The notes under the pieces are model-generated. The model was not told the origin of the DNA and did no database searches. It saw only the letters and a program-made list of their open reading frames with translations. 49,648 nucleotides of DNA from Lachnospiraceae bacterium (GTDB taxonomy: Bacteria; Bacillota; Clostridia; Lachnospirales; Lachnospiraceae). Location: NCBI GenBank assembly GCA_024403275.1, contig JAKSSD010000011.1, forward strand, positions 1 through 49,648, in the 5' to 3' direction. Shown here in pieces: positions 1-11,509 of the stretch (its first letter is position 1; each line of letters starts with the position of its first letter). The translations under genes and the position numbers were made by a program.

Positions 1-2926
1 TTATCATATCCATGGTGAGTTTAAGTAAGTCTTCAACATACTTCTTAGCATCATCCATGTCATCTTTCATCTTATCAAGAGATTTTCTTGCATCATCAAG
101 ATTAGCTTTAGTGTCCGCTGTTGAGTCAGCTATGTCTTTAAAGTCAGGGTCAAGAACATCAATCTGCATTTGAATCTTACTAACAGTTTTCTCAGCATCT
201 TGAAGTTGTTTAACGCTTCTATTATAGTCACCATAGAGTTTAACCTTGTTTAACTGGTCACCTCTAACTGGCCCGATAAAGTTACGTTCAGCTTCGGTGA
301 TAGCCTCATATTCAGCTTTCTTAGCCTCAAGTCTTCTCTTGGCTTCACGAAGAACAATTCTTGATTTATCAAGTTCAGCCTGTAATGTAGCTTTCTTTTC
401 CTCAAGCTGTTTCTTCTTTAATTCCTCAAGTGCCTTTTCATTTAACTTGTAACCATATTCAGTTTTCTCAATAGCATCTGCAAGTTCAGGATACTTATCA
501 AGTAACTCTACAATATCTTTTGCAGAGAAGAACTTATCAGCATCCTTATTATCTTTCATAACCTTGTCAAGTTCATCAAGAGATTTAGCTGCCTTATCAG
601 CAGCACTATCAAGTTCAGATAAACCCTGTTTAGCTTTAAGAACTAATGCTTCGATAGCGTCAAAATCATCAGATGCCGGAACGATATTATCATTAAAAGA
701 AAGCTTGATAGATTTAAACATATCATCAAACGCAGTTTTATAATATGTAAAATACTCATCACCATAAACATCCTTAGTTTTCTGATATAACCCTTCCAAC
801 CATGATGTATAATCAACAGTACCACTGGCTTCTTCAAATGTTTTACCGACACTTTTAACGTATGACTCATACACATCCTTAGCTCTTAATTTTAATCCCT
901 CTTCAACTTCTTCAAAGTCTTTTTCAGAAGGCATGAAATCACTTGCCCAGTTTATTATTCCACCAATCAGTGGAACTTTACTGTCAGGGTCGGCATATAA
1001 TTCATCAAGTATATAGCTGATATTATCAAACAGATTCTGTTCATCTTTATTAAACTTTCCAGTTTCAGTTCTAACGTCAATAAGTTCAGAACGTACTTCT
1101 TCAAGTTTACGTTTAAATTCAAGAGGATTATCGGCATTAAGCTGAAAATCTGTTCCGGCTATACCACCTTTTACCTCTTCAAACAAGCCTTGGATTTCTG
1201 GTTTTAGGTTCTTAACCTTAACACCAAGTTCACCAAAAGTATCAACTATACTGTATGATGTTCTGGCTTGGCTTACCTGACCAAGAGCTTTATTAAATAC
1301 GTCTTCGGTTTTGCCTATGGTTTCTTGTCTTTGTTTTGCTATTTCCTCATCAATAAGTCCAAGACCTTCGGCACGAAGCTGATTAATCGTTCTGATTTTT
1401 TCTTCTTCAAAACCGTACCGTTCAACTAAAGTCTTTTTGATTTCAGTTAATCTTTCATTTCTGGTCTTTTCGTCAACAGTAGAGGTCATAAGCTCCTCAT
1501 ACTGTTTTCTTAAATTAGTAAGAGTTCCAACCTGAGTTTCAAGTTCAGTTCTAAGTTTACTTGACTCCTGAAGTAAATCATTATATTTATCCGCAAGATT
1601 ACCAATCCATTGAACAACCCCAGTAATAATTGCTGTAACACCTAAGCTCATTGCGACATTTAAAGCTTGAGTTGCTAATGTAGTAGCTTTAGTCTGAAGT
1701 TCAGTCTTCCTTAAATAACTCTGGTAATTCTTTTGACTCATTGACGCTGCATTTGTTGTTGCTAAATATTGAGCCATAGCTGGATTAGTTTTCGCTACTT
1801 CAGAACGGAATATAGCCTGAGCATCTGCGCCAAGACTGGTTATAGACTTATATCTGGTAATAACCATATTGGCATTCTCAGTTACCACTGAACTCTGTGC
1901 TAACCATGTAACATATCCCTGCATGCTTGCTTCAGCACCATTAAGCGATACAAGATACTGTTGCATTGTAGTAGTAGGAATAGTTGTTGCAAGTTGAGTG
2001 TTTAATCTTGAACTCTGTCCAAGAGTAGAGTTATACATCTGTAGCGATTTAGTTATTGATGATGCAGTGCTAACTTGCAACTCCATTGCTTGATTAGCTT
2101 GTGTTGCCGAATTAGTAAATATACTCCACTGATGACCAAACAGGTTAATCTTAGAACCTGTTTCTGTAACAGTAGCACTGATAATGTTTTTAGTATTAAG
2201 CATCCATGCACTAAAAGCACTGAAGGCAATTTTAACAACATCAATTTTTTTAACTACCCAGTCAATTGCCTGTACCAAGTCATTAACAGATGATACAAAT
2301 TCTTTAATTCCATCTGTACTAAATATATCAGTTGATAATACTTGGAGAGATGAATTAACCTGATTAATTCTTGCTTCAAGAGAATCAGCCCAACGTTCTT
2401 GTTCCTGCATAGCTGAACCGATACCTTCGGATGCTGTCTGTGCCGATTTGATAGCCGATTCTACTATGTCAAAGTTTTCAAGAAGCGAAGCACCAATATT
2501 TGCCTGCCTAACACCAAACAAAGCTTTCATAATAGCGGATTGTTCCATGCTATTAAGTTCATGCCAAACAGCAGATAATTCTCTTAATGTTTGTACTGTA
2601 GATTTGTAATTTCCATCACTACCTATAATGTCCACAGGCGATTTGGTATTTGCAGTTAAAGCCAGTACTAAATTTCTATATTCGGATAATGTCTCACATG
2701 CATATTCGGTTTCTTCGCCCATCTCTTCAAGTTTTGCTTTAGTTGTCGTAAGACGAAGCGACATCGTTTTTAATGCTGTGCCTACAACCTCCGGCTGCTG
2801 TACTACGGTATTTGCACCCGTAATAAGACCGATGGCTTCATTAATATCATTCCCTGCTACAGCAAGAGATGACGCAGATCGTTTTAACGCCTCACCAATT
2901 CCGGCTGACGAGATACTAAATTCGTT
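1..2926 (-). CDS. Tape measure protein, 3' exon (runs off left edge)
   Basis: Second exon of the tail tape measure gene, which sets tail length and forms the core of the tail tube. The frame opens with NEFSISSAGIGEAL, the conserved tape measure stretch that should follow VDKFNKVG of the first exon, and continues open for about 975 residues to the window edge. It carries GNDINEAIGLITGAN and TALKTMSLRLR, hallmarks of Firmicute phage tape measures, a hydrophobic segment near 1600-1660 and long charged coiled coils near the left edge. It has no start codon or ribosome binding site because it is joined by splicing. The C-terminus lies outside the window. Confidence 0.9.
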
Positions 2927-4598
2927 CTAAAAAACTGTTACTTTCTGTTGGTATTAACCAACATACTAACCATAAATAAATTTATGGCGGCTAGTCATTT
3001 CTGGCTAACTCTCACATTTTATATATAGTGTGAGGTCGGACTGGATATTATACCCTCTTGTCCTAAAAGGAGTAGGGTAGACGAGTTCGGAATGAGTGTT
3101 ACCACTCATCCCACCGCAGTCTCTACAATTAGATTATTAATTATTTCTTTTTCAATTTCTTCTTTACCAAGATAATACGGGAATCTTAATAAAGGAATAT
3201 TATGAGATTTACAATATTTATTTTTTATTTCATCTCTTATCTGAGTGCTTTCAAATCCTTCTTGTCCACCAAAAAATTCAACAGACTCATAATGTTGCCT
3301 TCCGTCATTTTCTATAATAAAAATGACCTTGCCATTATCATCTAAAATAGCAAAGTCAAACTTTAATTTATATTTATATACACAATCATCAAATGAATAC
3401 TGTTTAATATATTTTATATTATATTTTACAAGAATTGATTCGGTAATTCTTTCAAGAGACGATTCAATTTTACATCCACAAGATGTTGTATGACATGACA
3501 TTACTTTTGCAGGAAGAGCTACGAACGTATTCTTGCATAATGGACATTCGCAATTCCACATTCTTGTTCCTTTATCATTTTGATAAGCAAAACTTAAAAG
3601 TTTTACTCCTGCATCAGAAACAACATTTGTCCAATCCTTCTCATTTATAGTTGAATTAATTTCTTTACGCAAACATCCGCAAGATTTTGTACTACCAGAA
3701 AGAACGTCATTTTTAAATAAAATTATTTCTTTTCCACAATCACATAGACACTTAACTCTTGGCTTGGTATGATTTTCAAAATCATAGATTGTTTCTAATA
3801 TTAATAATCTACCAAATTTCTTATTATTAATATCAATTGCGCAAGCATCTACAATTGATTTGTGACGTTTACATCCACAAGAAGGATTTTTAGCTCTAAA
3901 TAAAGAATCTACCACTCTAATAATTCCGTTTCCACATGAACAAACGCATTTACACTTTGTTCGCTTATCATCAGAATCACGATTAGGATACATCATTTCT
4001 AATACAGTTAATTCTCCAAAAGACTGCCCTGTGTAATCTACACGTTTACTTTCATTTGATTTATAACGAGCGCAAATCCAACATCTGGTACAGTGTCCAT
4101 TATTTAAGTTACTGGTTTTTACAATGGTTGTATTACCACAAGAACATTTGCACTCCCAATATTTTGAATTTTTGTCTTTAGCGGTTTCAGGAGCATCAAC
4201 TAACTTTACAACGGTTAGTTCGCCAAACACCTTGCCTGTTAAATCAACCCATTTATCTTTCCATCTAAATTTCCCAGCACAGCTTCTGCACATTGGATTT
4301 TCTACGTTTGTTATTCTTGAAGAAGTTTTTATCATTTCTTCACCGCATCCACATCGGCACTTCCACTTGGTTGTCCAATCATGTCCGCTTATATTATCAG
4401 GTTTTTTAACTTCCTCTAAAACTAAACAATCTCCAAACATTAATCCTGTTAAGTCTCTTTTCATATCAAGACTCCTTCCTTTGATTTTCCGTATTATATA
4501 ATCTAATCTCGGTCTTATCCCATCTTTGATTTACTGGACTTTAACCGATTTACTCATCTGCTTTACGCTACATTACTGTAACGTATGGGCAACGATTT
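2927..4598 (-). mobile_element. Group I intron in the tape measure gene, with homing endonuclease ORF
   Basis: A self-splicing group I intron of 1672 nt interrupts the tape measure frame. The 5' exon ends GUGGGU and the intron holds a matching guide GCCCAU (4585-4590), giving a P1 helix with the typical U-G wobble at the splice site. The intron ends in G directly before AACGAATTT. Near the 3' end a P7 pair GACTG / CAGTC is visible (around 3117-3121 and 3040-3044). Joining 4599 to 2926 restores the uninterrupted sequence VGNEFSIS. The inserted ORF occupies most of the intron and its C-terminus overlaps the P7 region. Splicing is inferred, not shown. Confidence 0.88.
3106..4464 (-). CDS. Intron homing endonuclease, EDxHD (Vsr-like) type with zinc repeats
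   Basis: Homing endonuclease expected to cut intronless tape measure alleles and spread the intron. Residues about 4-335 hold five degenerate repeats of a small zinc-binding DNA-recognition module (DLTGxxFGxLTV, then CxCxCG, then SCGC). Residues about 338-445 form a Vsr-like nuclease with FDFAILDDNGK, then IENDGRQHY, then RDEIKNKYC and LLRFPYY, matching the EDxHD homing nucleases typified by I-Bth0305I. The start ATG has AAGGAG seven bases upstream. Five repeats suggest a long recognition site. The stop codon lies inside the intron catalytic core, so protein and ribozyme share sequence. Confidence 0.85.
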   Translation of the reverse strand: MKRDLTGLMFGDCLVLEEVKKPDNISGHDWTTKWKCRCGCGEEMIKTSSRITNVENPMCRSCAGKFRWKDKWVDLTGKVFGELTVVKLVDAPETAKDKNSKYWECKCSCGNTTIVKTSNLNNGHCTRCWICARYKSNESKRVDYTGQSFGELTVLEMMYPNRDSDDKRTKCKCVCSCGNGIIRVVDSLFRAKNPSCGCKRHKSIVDACAIDINNKKFGRLLILETIYDFENHTKPRVKCLCDCGKEIILFKNDVLSGSTKSCGCLRKEINSTINEKDWTNVVSDAGVKLLSFAYQNDKGTRMWNCECPLCKNTFVALPAKVMSCHTTSCGCKIESSLERITESILVKYNIKYIKQYSFDDCVYKYKLKFDFAILDDNGKVIFIIENDGRQHYESVEFFGGQEGFESTQIRDEIKNKYCKSHNIPLLRFPYYLGKEEIEKEIINNLIVETAVG

Positions 4599-7500
4599 AC
4601 CCACTTTATTAAATTTATCAACAATCTGCATAGCATCATTAGCTTCAACCTTGAAAGCCTTCATAGTAGATACAATAGATTCTGTTGCATCTTGTATACT
4701 ATCAAGTTCGCCAACATTCCTATATACAGTGGCGGACTTTGCCAGTTCTTCAGCTTCGCCAATACTATAACCAAGTTTTGCAAACTCAGCCGTAGCATCA
4801 ATAAGGTTTGTCATATCAGCATGAAGTTCTTGTGCCGATTCTCCGGCTCTTTTAAAGAAGTTCTGATACGACTGGTCGGTTTCATCAGTAACCTTCTTAA
4901 GATTTACCATTGCAGTATCAAGTTCTTTAACATTGGTAATCATTTGTCTCATAAGAGTAATAACTCTCATGATGATAGTAGTCATACCAAACCATGCTGA
5001 AAATTTTGATATATTCTGCTTAAGCTTATCAATAATACTTGTACCAAGTCTACCAGCTTCTTTGAGTTTCATTGTAAATGTATTGAACTGAGTATTAATA
5101 TTACTCAAATCCATCTTACTCTGAGCCTGTTGTGCTTGATTAGCAAGTTCTCTAAGCTTTGTTTTTGCATTCTCTGATAAGCGAGAGTTCTCAGAGATAA
5201 ATAAATTAATCTTTGTTGAAAGATTTGCTGCTTGAACAGCTAACTGATTAATCCCGGTTGTACTACTGATACTATTCTTAAGTTGCTCTATTCTTTTCTG
5301 CACATTTGCAGCATCATTCGCCCAAGCATTGTATTGGTCAGGAGAATAAATATTCTGAGCAGCAAGTTTTAAGTTATCAATATCAGTAAGTAACTCTCTA
5401 TATGTACCATCAAGATTTCCTACAACACCTTTTTGTGAAACAAGAGTCTGTCTTAATACATTAAGAGCTTCTACACCAGTATTAACTTTTTCAGCAATAT
5501 CAACTCCGCCAACTTTAATTACCTCAGAGTTAATAGCACTAACAAGTTCATGCCATCTAACTTTTAAATCATCAAAAGTAATCTTGTCTGTTGTGTGATT
5601 TAACTCATATACAATAGCTTCAGCTTGTTGTCTAAATCTCTCAGGAAGATTGAGATTATTAGCAAGATAAGTATTGATGTCGCTAACCAAAGTTCTTACG
5701 CTGTTATTAACAGATAAGAAATTAAGATCGCTTTTAATTTCAATACCAGTCTGTTTAATTCTTTCCTGTAACTGACCGATGCTATTTTCCATTATCTCAA
5801 AATCATCTTTTGATGTAATAGCACCATTGTTGATACCAGTAATAAATCTGTCTATCTCTGATATTAACCGCCCATAACTACTTCCGAGACTACCAACTTC
5901 TTGCTGATGAGCAATGACAGATGTTCTTAATGTTACAAGAACTTCTTGTGTATGAAGCAGTTTATCCTCTAACGGAACGCCACCAATACGCTGTTGCTCT
6001 GTAGCTATTGATTTAATGAAGTTAGTGTATTCTGTTCTGATTCTTTCAAAATCAGGCATAGTAAACGCAGCAGCAAGCTGATCTCTAAAGTCGTTAATAG
6101 TTTCTCTCTGTACCTGTGTAATATTAGTAGTAGTACGAAGATAACTATCCATCTCAGTATCAAGAGTAGCTATCTTATTTATAAGATTGTCTAAGCTATT
6201 ATCACCATTAACAGCCGATGAAAGCTGGCTGAATTCTTCTCTTGCTAATTTGAAATTAACAGATATATTTGTTAAATCACTTTCCTGAGTAACATTACCA
6301 ACTTGAGTTCTAAGTTGTACAAGAGAATTTCTAAATGCATTAACCTGTGCCGACATTGTTTCAGGCACTTTTGTGGCCATAGCATCAAGCTTAGAAATCA
6401 TTGATGTTATTTCAGCAGAGTAAACTGACATATCCTGCCTTAATGTAGGACTAAGATTTTCCTTTGCCACATTCTGAAGTTCGGCTTCATATAATCTGAA
6501 ATTCTCAACAATACGTCTTATTTCTGTCTGCTGTGTTTGAGATAATATTTCAGTACCATTAGTGATATTATCAATCTGACTTCTTACGTTAGTAAGTTCG
6601 GCTTCATAAGCTGCCATCAACTGATTATCTCTTGCAAGGTGCGATGATACAGATCTTGCATTTGCATCAATCTTATTTAACTGAGTTTCAATACCTTCAT
6701 TAAATAAGGTAGTTCTTTGCATTGCACCGATTTCGGTATTAGCCTGCCTTATTCTATCCTGAAGCATACCAACTTCATTATTGAGTAAATTAAATTCATC
6801 AATGGAAGTTACAGCACCGCTTCCGGCTCTTGTAATGAATGTATCTATCTCATCTATTAACTGTTCATATCCAATACCAAGATTGCCTATTTCAGTACGA
6901 TGAGTAACAACATCTGTTCTTAAAGCAACAAGTGTTGATTGTAAACGAACAAGTTTTTCTTCAAGAGGAATACCACTAATTCTCTGTTGTTCTGTTGCAA
7001 TAGAAGTTACAAGATTATCCCACTGAGTTTTTATGCTTTCAAATTCTGGAATAGTAAAACTAGCATTAAGCTGATTTCTTAAATCTTCAAGCATAACTCT
7101 CTGAGCTGGAGCAATGTTTGTAACAGTACGTAAATACTGTTCCATCTTAGTATCCAGAGTTGAAATCTTGTTTGTAAGATTATCAATAGTGGTTTGACCA
7201 TTAACAGCCGATGAAAGCTGATTAAACTGTTCGTTTAAAATTTTAAAATTAACAATAAAGTTAGTTAAATCACTTTCTTCTGTAACAGAACCAAGTTCAT
7301 TTTGTAACTGTCTGATTGTCGCACGAACATTATTAAATCCATTAGATAAATTGTCCGGGACTTTTGCCGACATAGAGTTAAGCTTTGATAACATGGACGT
7401 AAGCTGTTCATTATATACAGAAATATTCTGCTGTAAATTTGGTTTAAGTCCAGTTTTAGCTATGTTCTGAAGTTCAGTCTCATACATCTTAAAGTTTTCG

Positions 7501-9509
7501 ACTAATCTTCTAACTTCCATCTGTTGTGTCTGAGAAAGAACTTCTGTGCCAGATGTTATATTATTAATAGCATCCCATACTCTATTTAATTCCTGTTCGT
7601 ACTGATGCATAAGGTCTTGGTTTCTTGCTATACTTGAAGAAACAGATCTTGCATTCTGGTCTATCTTTACCATTTGCATCTGAACATTTTCATTAAATAA
7701 AGTAGTGCCTTGTCTTGCATTTATCTGATTATAGAAACCATTTAACTGACTGTTGAGAGTGGAGATTTCTGCTGATATTCTATTGAATCCTATTTTATCA
7801 GTGGTTGTTGCAAGTCTATTTTGAATATCAACTATTCTATCAGAGAAATTACGATACTCTGTGTCAAGTCCATATAAATCATTTCTTTGAGCAAGTAATT
7901 TTTCAGACATACTATTAAGTGTCTGATTAGCAACCATCTTCTGATTTGCAATCTGTCTTGACTGCCATGTGTTGTACAAATCATTGATAGCCTGTTTGGT
8001 TTCAGCTACTTCAACCTTTACATTTTTTATTCCAGACTGAGTGCTTACATCTCCAAGATTTGTTCTAACTTGATTTGTTCTATCAACTAATCTCTGAAAC
8101 TCAACATCCAAGCCTACAGTATCATTCTGCATTTCAAGAAGTTTCTGCTCAGATATTGTGAGCGAACTATTAAGAGTTCTAATAGAACGACTCATATCTT
8201 CAGACTTAGTATATGCATTCATTAATGCATTTGCCTGTCCAGATATTCCTTTCAATTCAAATCCAGACTTTGCCTGATTAGCCTTGCCAGCTAAATCAAG
8301 CAGATTCTGTTTATAAGAATCTGTAAGGTTTTTGTTCTCTCTGATGAATGTCATTATCTTTGCATTAACATCATCCATATCAGATTTGAGTTTCTGGTTA
8401 GCTGTACTATTAGCAACATCAGAATTATATTGCTTAACGCCTTCTCTAACTAACTTCAGATTAGCTGAATATAAAGCAAACTCTTCGCCATTTGTTACAG
8501 AGTTAAGCTGTGTTCTAAGTCCAGAAATATCCTCATATATTTTCTTATATTCATTTCCTAAAAATCCCGTTTCTTGCTTGTTCTTAGTAAGATTCTTAAG
8601 CATAGTATTAAGTTCTGCATTGCTTTGCTTAATAGATTCAGAGAGATTCTTAGGGGATAGGGAAGTAGCACCCTTTGCTGCTTCTTTAAGATTCTTTACA
8701 TATGCTTCAAAACTTGATACAAGAGAACTGATATATGTTTTCTGTTCATCGCTAAGTATCTTATTCTCAGAACGTATTTCAGTTATTGTTTGAGCTACTT
8801 TTCCTGCCTTAGCATTATATTCATCAAAGAATTTTGAACCTTCTTTGATAGGAGATGAAAACCCAATGGCCGAATCATGAATCTTTCTAAATGAAGATTC
8901 AATCTTAGTCATATAGCTTAATGTTTCCTGATAAGCTTTACCTTCAGTCTTGTCTATATAGTTTGCCCCAGTGGAAACAAATCCCCATTCTTTATTGTCA
9001 AACTTAGCCTTGATATAATCAACACGAACCATCTGATGTTCAAGGTTTTCATATTCAACTCTTAAAGCTTTGACTTGACCAACTTCATTAGTAAGAGCAG
9101 ATACATTAACACTATTCTGTAATGATACATTCCTCTTATCATATCGAGACTGGAGTTGGTCTATCTGTTTCTGTATATCATTAGCATTATATAAGTAATC
9201 TTGTCCGGCAGCTTTTAATTCATGAACATTATACACTTGCTGTGCTACTTTTTTACCAGCTTCTTTAAGTTTTCCCTTGTTAGTTCCTTCGGTAATTTTT
9301 CCAAAGTCAACTTTTAATTTCTTTCCAAGTGATTCAAGTTCTTTATTAATAGCAGCCGCTGAACCCTGTACATTAATATGCGCTATAAAAGAAGGAAGTG
9401 ATTTATCATTAAGACTATCACTAATCTTTTTTAAATCATCGTTTATCTGAGATTCAGATAAAGATATATTTAATCTGGCAACCAAGCTTAATCCATTATT
9501 TCTTGCCAT
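4599..9509 (-). CDS. Tape measure protein, 5' exon
   Basis: First exon of the tape measure protein, 1637 residues, from an ATG preceded by AAGGAG. The reading frame continues 11 codons into the intron before a stop, but the true junction follows FNKVG at 4599. The protein is almost wholly helical coiled coil with a hydrophobic stretch near residue 1505-1535 (IIMRVITLMRQMI). Residues about 600-930 and 932-1260 are a tandem duplication of roughly 332 residues, each beginning TTLFNE and containing ARSVSS, LSQTQQ, QLSSAVNG and a GNLG-like motif, followed by a half copy. With the 3' exon the protein exceeds 2600 residues, implying a very long tail. It is the last visible gene of the tail operon. 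Confidence 0.92.
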
Positions 9510-9526
9510 TCTTTAATCTCCTTTCT

Positions 9527-10066
9527 TTAGTATTGAGGTATAACAATTTCGATTTCTATACCCATATAATTTTCTGATTGGAATCTATCAATAGCTTCTT
9601 GCATAAAGTCAAAACCACCTTTAAATCCAAACTGTGGCCTCCAACCAAAAGTATAAATATTACTAAACCACGGTATAGAAGTAGAATATCCTTCATACAT
9701 AGCTGTTGCCACATCGAAAGGTTCTGATGAAGATGAATACCAATATGTTCTTCCATCTTCACCATCAAGTCCGTCACCGCTATGATGAAAACCTATCTTA
9801 TTAAATCCAACCTCTATACTCATTGTTTTACTATTAACCTTAAATGATGGAACATCCATTGCGATAGAATTTAATAATTGTCCCGTTCTCTCATACAATG
9901 GATTTTCAATTTGTTCCCATCTCATATCAAGTACTTCTTTGAATACCTGAGTTAGAATACGTTCAAGTCTATCCGCTTCGTTGATAAAGTTTTCTTGAAC
10001 AGTCCTACCATTTTTCATTACACATTGACTTACATCAATCTGGTTCAATTGCTGTCGTAAAGTCAT
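9527..10066 (-). CDS. Probable neck or tail completion protein
   Basis: 179 residues, immediately upstream of the tape measure gene and overlapping the preceding gene by 32 bases in another frame. The N-terminal half is helical and contains PLYERTGQLLNSI, a pattern found in HK97 gp10-like and related minor structural proteins that act at the head-tail joint. The C-terminal half is rich in aromatic residues. A minor tail or tail completion role is inferred from position and this motif. No catalytic motif is seen. Confidence 0.6.
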   Translation of the reverse strand: MTLRQQLNQIDVSQCVMKNGRTVQENFINEADRLERILTQVFKEVLDMRWEQIENPLYERTGQLLNSIAMDVPSFKVNSKTMSIEVGFNKIGFHHSGDGLDGEDGRTYWYSSSSEPFDVATAMYEGYSTSIPWFSNIYTFGWRPQFGFKGGFDFMQEAIDRFQSENYMGIEIEIVIPQY

Positions 10067-10325
10067 GTTCTATCAGCTTCCTAACTGCATTCAAATCGCT
10101 TAACGCCTGTTGATAATCAAGATTGAAACAAGTTATCTTTAACCTTTTACCGGGAATAATATCACTTAACTGACTTACATCATATTCAGATTTAAGTGAT
10201 ACCTGAACATCCTCATATATTACATAGCATGAGCTATCCAGTTTCTTTACATTAGTCGTGAGCATTAATGCATATTTTGTCGTAAAGTAGTTCCCGGACA
10301 TAATAAACATTTCTGTCTTTTCCAT
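10035..10325 (-). CDS. Hypothetical protein of the tail module
   Basis: 96 residues, not recognised. Its start overlaps the stop of the upstream gene by one base and its end overlaps the next gene by 32 bases, so it is translationally coupled in the tail operon. Mixed alpha/beta composition with one cysteine cluster residue pair but no metal site. Probably a small tail or connector component, by position only. Confidence 0.6.
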   Translation of the reverse strand: MEKTEMFIMSGNYFTTKYALMLTTNVKKLDSSCYVIYEDVQVSLKSEYDVSQLSDIIPGKRLKITCFNLDYQQALSDLNAVRKLIEHDFTTAIEPD

Positions 10326-10831
10326 TAGATTACCTTGTTTTCAATCATAGCCTCAACAAGCTCTGTCGGCTTAAAATCTTTGCTCTCAGTATACTTAGTG
10401 ATAAAATTCTTAATATTATCTTTACCAACGGCTTCGACTATATCATTGCTTTCACTAAGTCTTGTTCTTAAATAATTGATGAGTTCTGAGAGAGCAACGT
10501 CTGTAAGAGATATATTCTTTGCATCTCTATGTTCATTAATTCTATATTCAATCTTTTTATTGATTGCCGATTCAATAGTTTCTCTTATAACAACAGGAAT
10601 ATCATTCTTAATCTTAAGAACATCCTCTTTTGAAAAATACTCAAACGCTTTTTCAAGATTAATCTCATCAGCTTCCTCAAAGTCTGGCTTATTCTCTGAG
10701 AATGCACAATAGTACATCCATAAATAAAAGTCCTTTAATTCAGGTCTGTATTCAAAATCCGATTCTTCATTTACATAGCAAACCTTATCAACTACGCCAT
10801 CAACAATGACCATCATATCATTTATATTCAT
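10325..10831 (-). CDS. Hypothetical helical protein of the tail module
   Basis: 168 residues, not recognised. Acidic and strongly helical (ETIESAINKKIEYRINEH; LSELINYLRTRLSESND). Placed between a RusA-like gene and the tail genes with only two bases from the upstream stop. Size and position would fit a tail assembly chaperone, but there is no slippery-site frameshift into the neighbour that I can identify, so this remains a guess. Confidence 0.55.
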   Translation of the reverse strand: MNINDMMVIVDGVVDKVCYVNEESDFEYRPELKDFYLWMYYCAFSENKPDFEEADEINLEKAFEYFSKEDVLKIKNDIPVVIRETIESAINKKIEYRINEHRDAKNISLTDVALSELINYLRTRLSESNDIVEAVGKDNIKNFITKYTESKDFKPTELVEAMIENKVI

Positions 10832-10833
10832 CT

Positions 10834-11397
10834 TTAAATCTCCTTATATTTACCACAAATATTATCTTCAATATCAGACTGAACTTTGCCTTCAACTGCA
10901 TTTCTCAGAATAGAACAATTTCTCTTAAATCTTTTACACGACTCACATTTATTTTTGAAATTGTTATACTCAATCTCACTATCAAAAATCCCAACAAAAT
11001 CTGTCTTATATATAGTATATTCAATCCTAGGGTTCTCACTATCATACATGACTTTAATTACACGTTCACAAGCCATGTTGTCATCCGTCCAAATAACCTT
11101 AGAATCTGTGATTGCATCAAAAGGAACTTTCCAATAGTTGTTTGTATCCATATCTATTCTTGGAAATACATATACTGTGTCTACATAATAATGCTGAAAC
11201 GGATTCGGATCTGTAATCCATCCTTGTTTTTCAGCTTCCTCAATTACATACTTAGCAAAATTCTTCTGAAACTCTTTTGCCTTTTGAGTTTTATAACAGC
11301 TCACCATAGGTGTTTTGTTTTTCATAAATGCTCTATGGGCAAGGTAATGATTAACCGATATAAAATCAGTAATAATTAACTTTAATTCTTGGCTCAT
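10834..11397 (-). CDS. RusA-like Holliday junction resolvase
   Basis: 187 residues. RusA-family endonucleases resolve four-way DNA junctions, which in phages helps clear branched DNA before packaging. The family signature is visible: VFPR followed by acidic residues D82 and D84, N87, K90, D94 and then W103-T-D105-D106, in the usual spacing. The N-terminus (KTQKAKEFQKNFAKYVIEEA) fits the family's first helix. Unlike compact RusA proteins it carries a C-terminal tail with a CxxC plus two more cysteines that could bind zinc. It is embedded among tail genes, which is unusual for a recombination enzyme. Confidence 0.78.
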   Translation of the reverse strand: MSQELKLIITDFISVNHYLAHRAFMKNKTPMVSCYKTQKAKEFQKNFAKYVIEEAEKQGWITDPNPFQHYYVDTVYVFPRIDMDTNNYWKVPFDAITDSKVIWTDDNMACERVIKVMYDSENPRIEYTIYKTDFVGIFDSEIEYNNFKNKCESCKRFKRNCSILRNAVEGKVQSDIEDNICGKYKEI

Positions 11398-11474
11398 AGT
11401 TAATCCTTTCAGATACGATATCTTTTATTTTCTTCCATCCCGGATATAATTCGTATCAATTAAATGTAAAAAAT

Positions 11475-11502
11475 GGGCGATACCGTTTGTACGATACCGC
11501 CC
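11475..11502 (-). terminator. Probable intrinsic terminator
   Basis: On the minus strand an interrupted stem starting GGGCG and ending CGCCC is followed by ATTTTTTACATTT. It lies just after the stop of the zinc-binding gene at 11510 and before the RusA gene, and may partly end or attenuate the capsid and tail tube transcript. The inner part contains a direct repeat CGATACCG, which weakens the stem. Confidence 0.55.
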
Positions 11503-11509
11503 ACCTTTC

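Noticed and set aside
4124-4501. 125-codon plus-strand frame opposite the homing endonuclease
   Set aside because: Antisense shadow of the zinc repeats, no ribosome binding site.
8332-8793. 153-codon plus-strand frame within the tape measure gene
   Set aside because: Shadow of the coiled-coil coding sequence on the other strand; hydrophobic low-complexity translation and no ribosome site.
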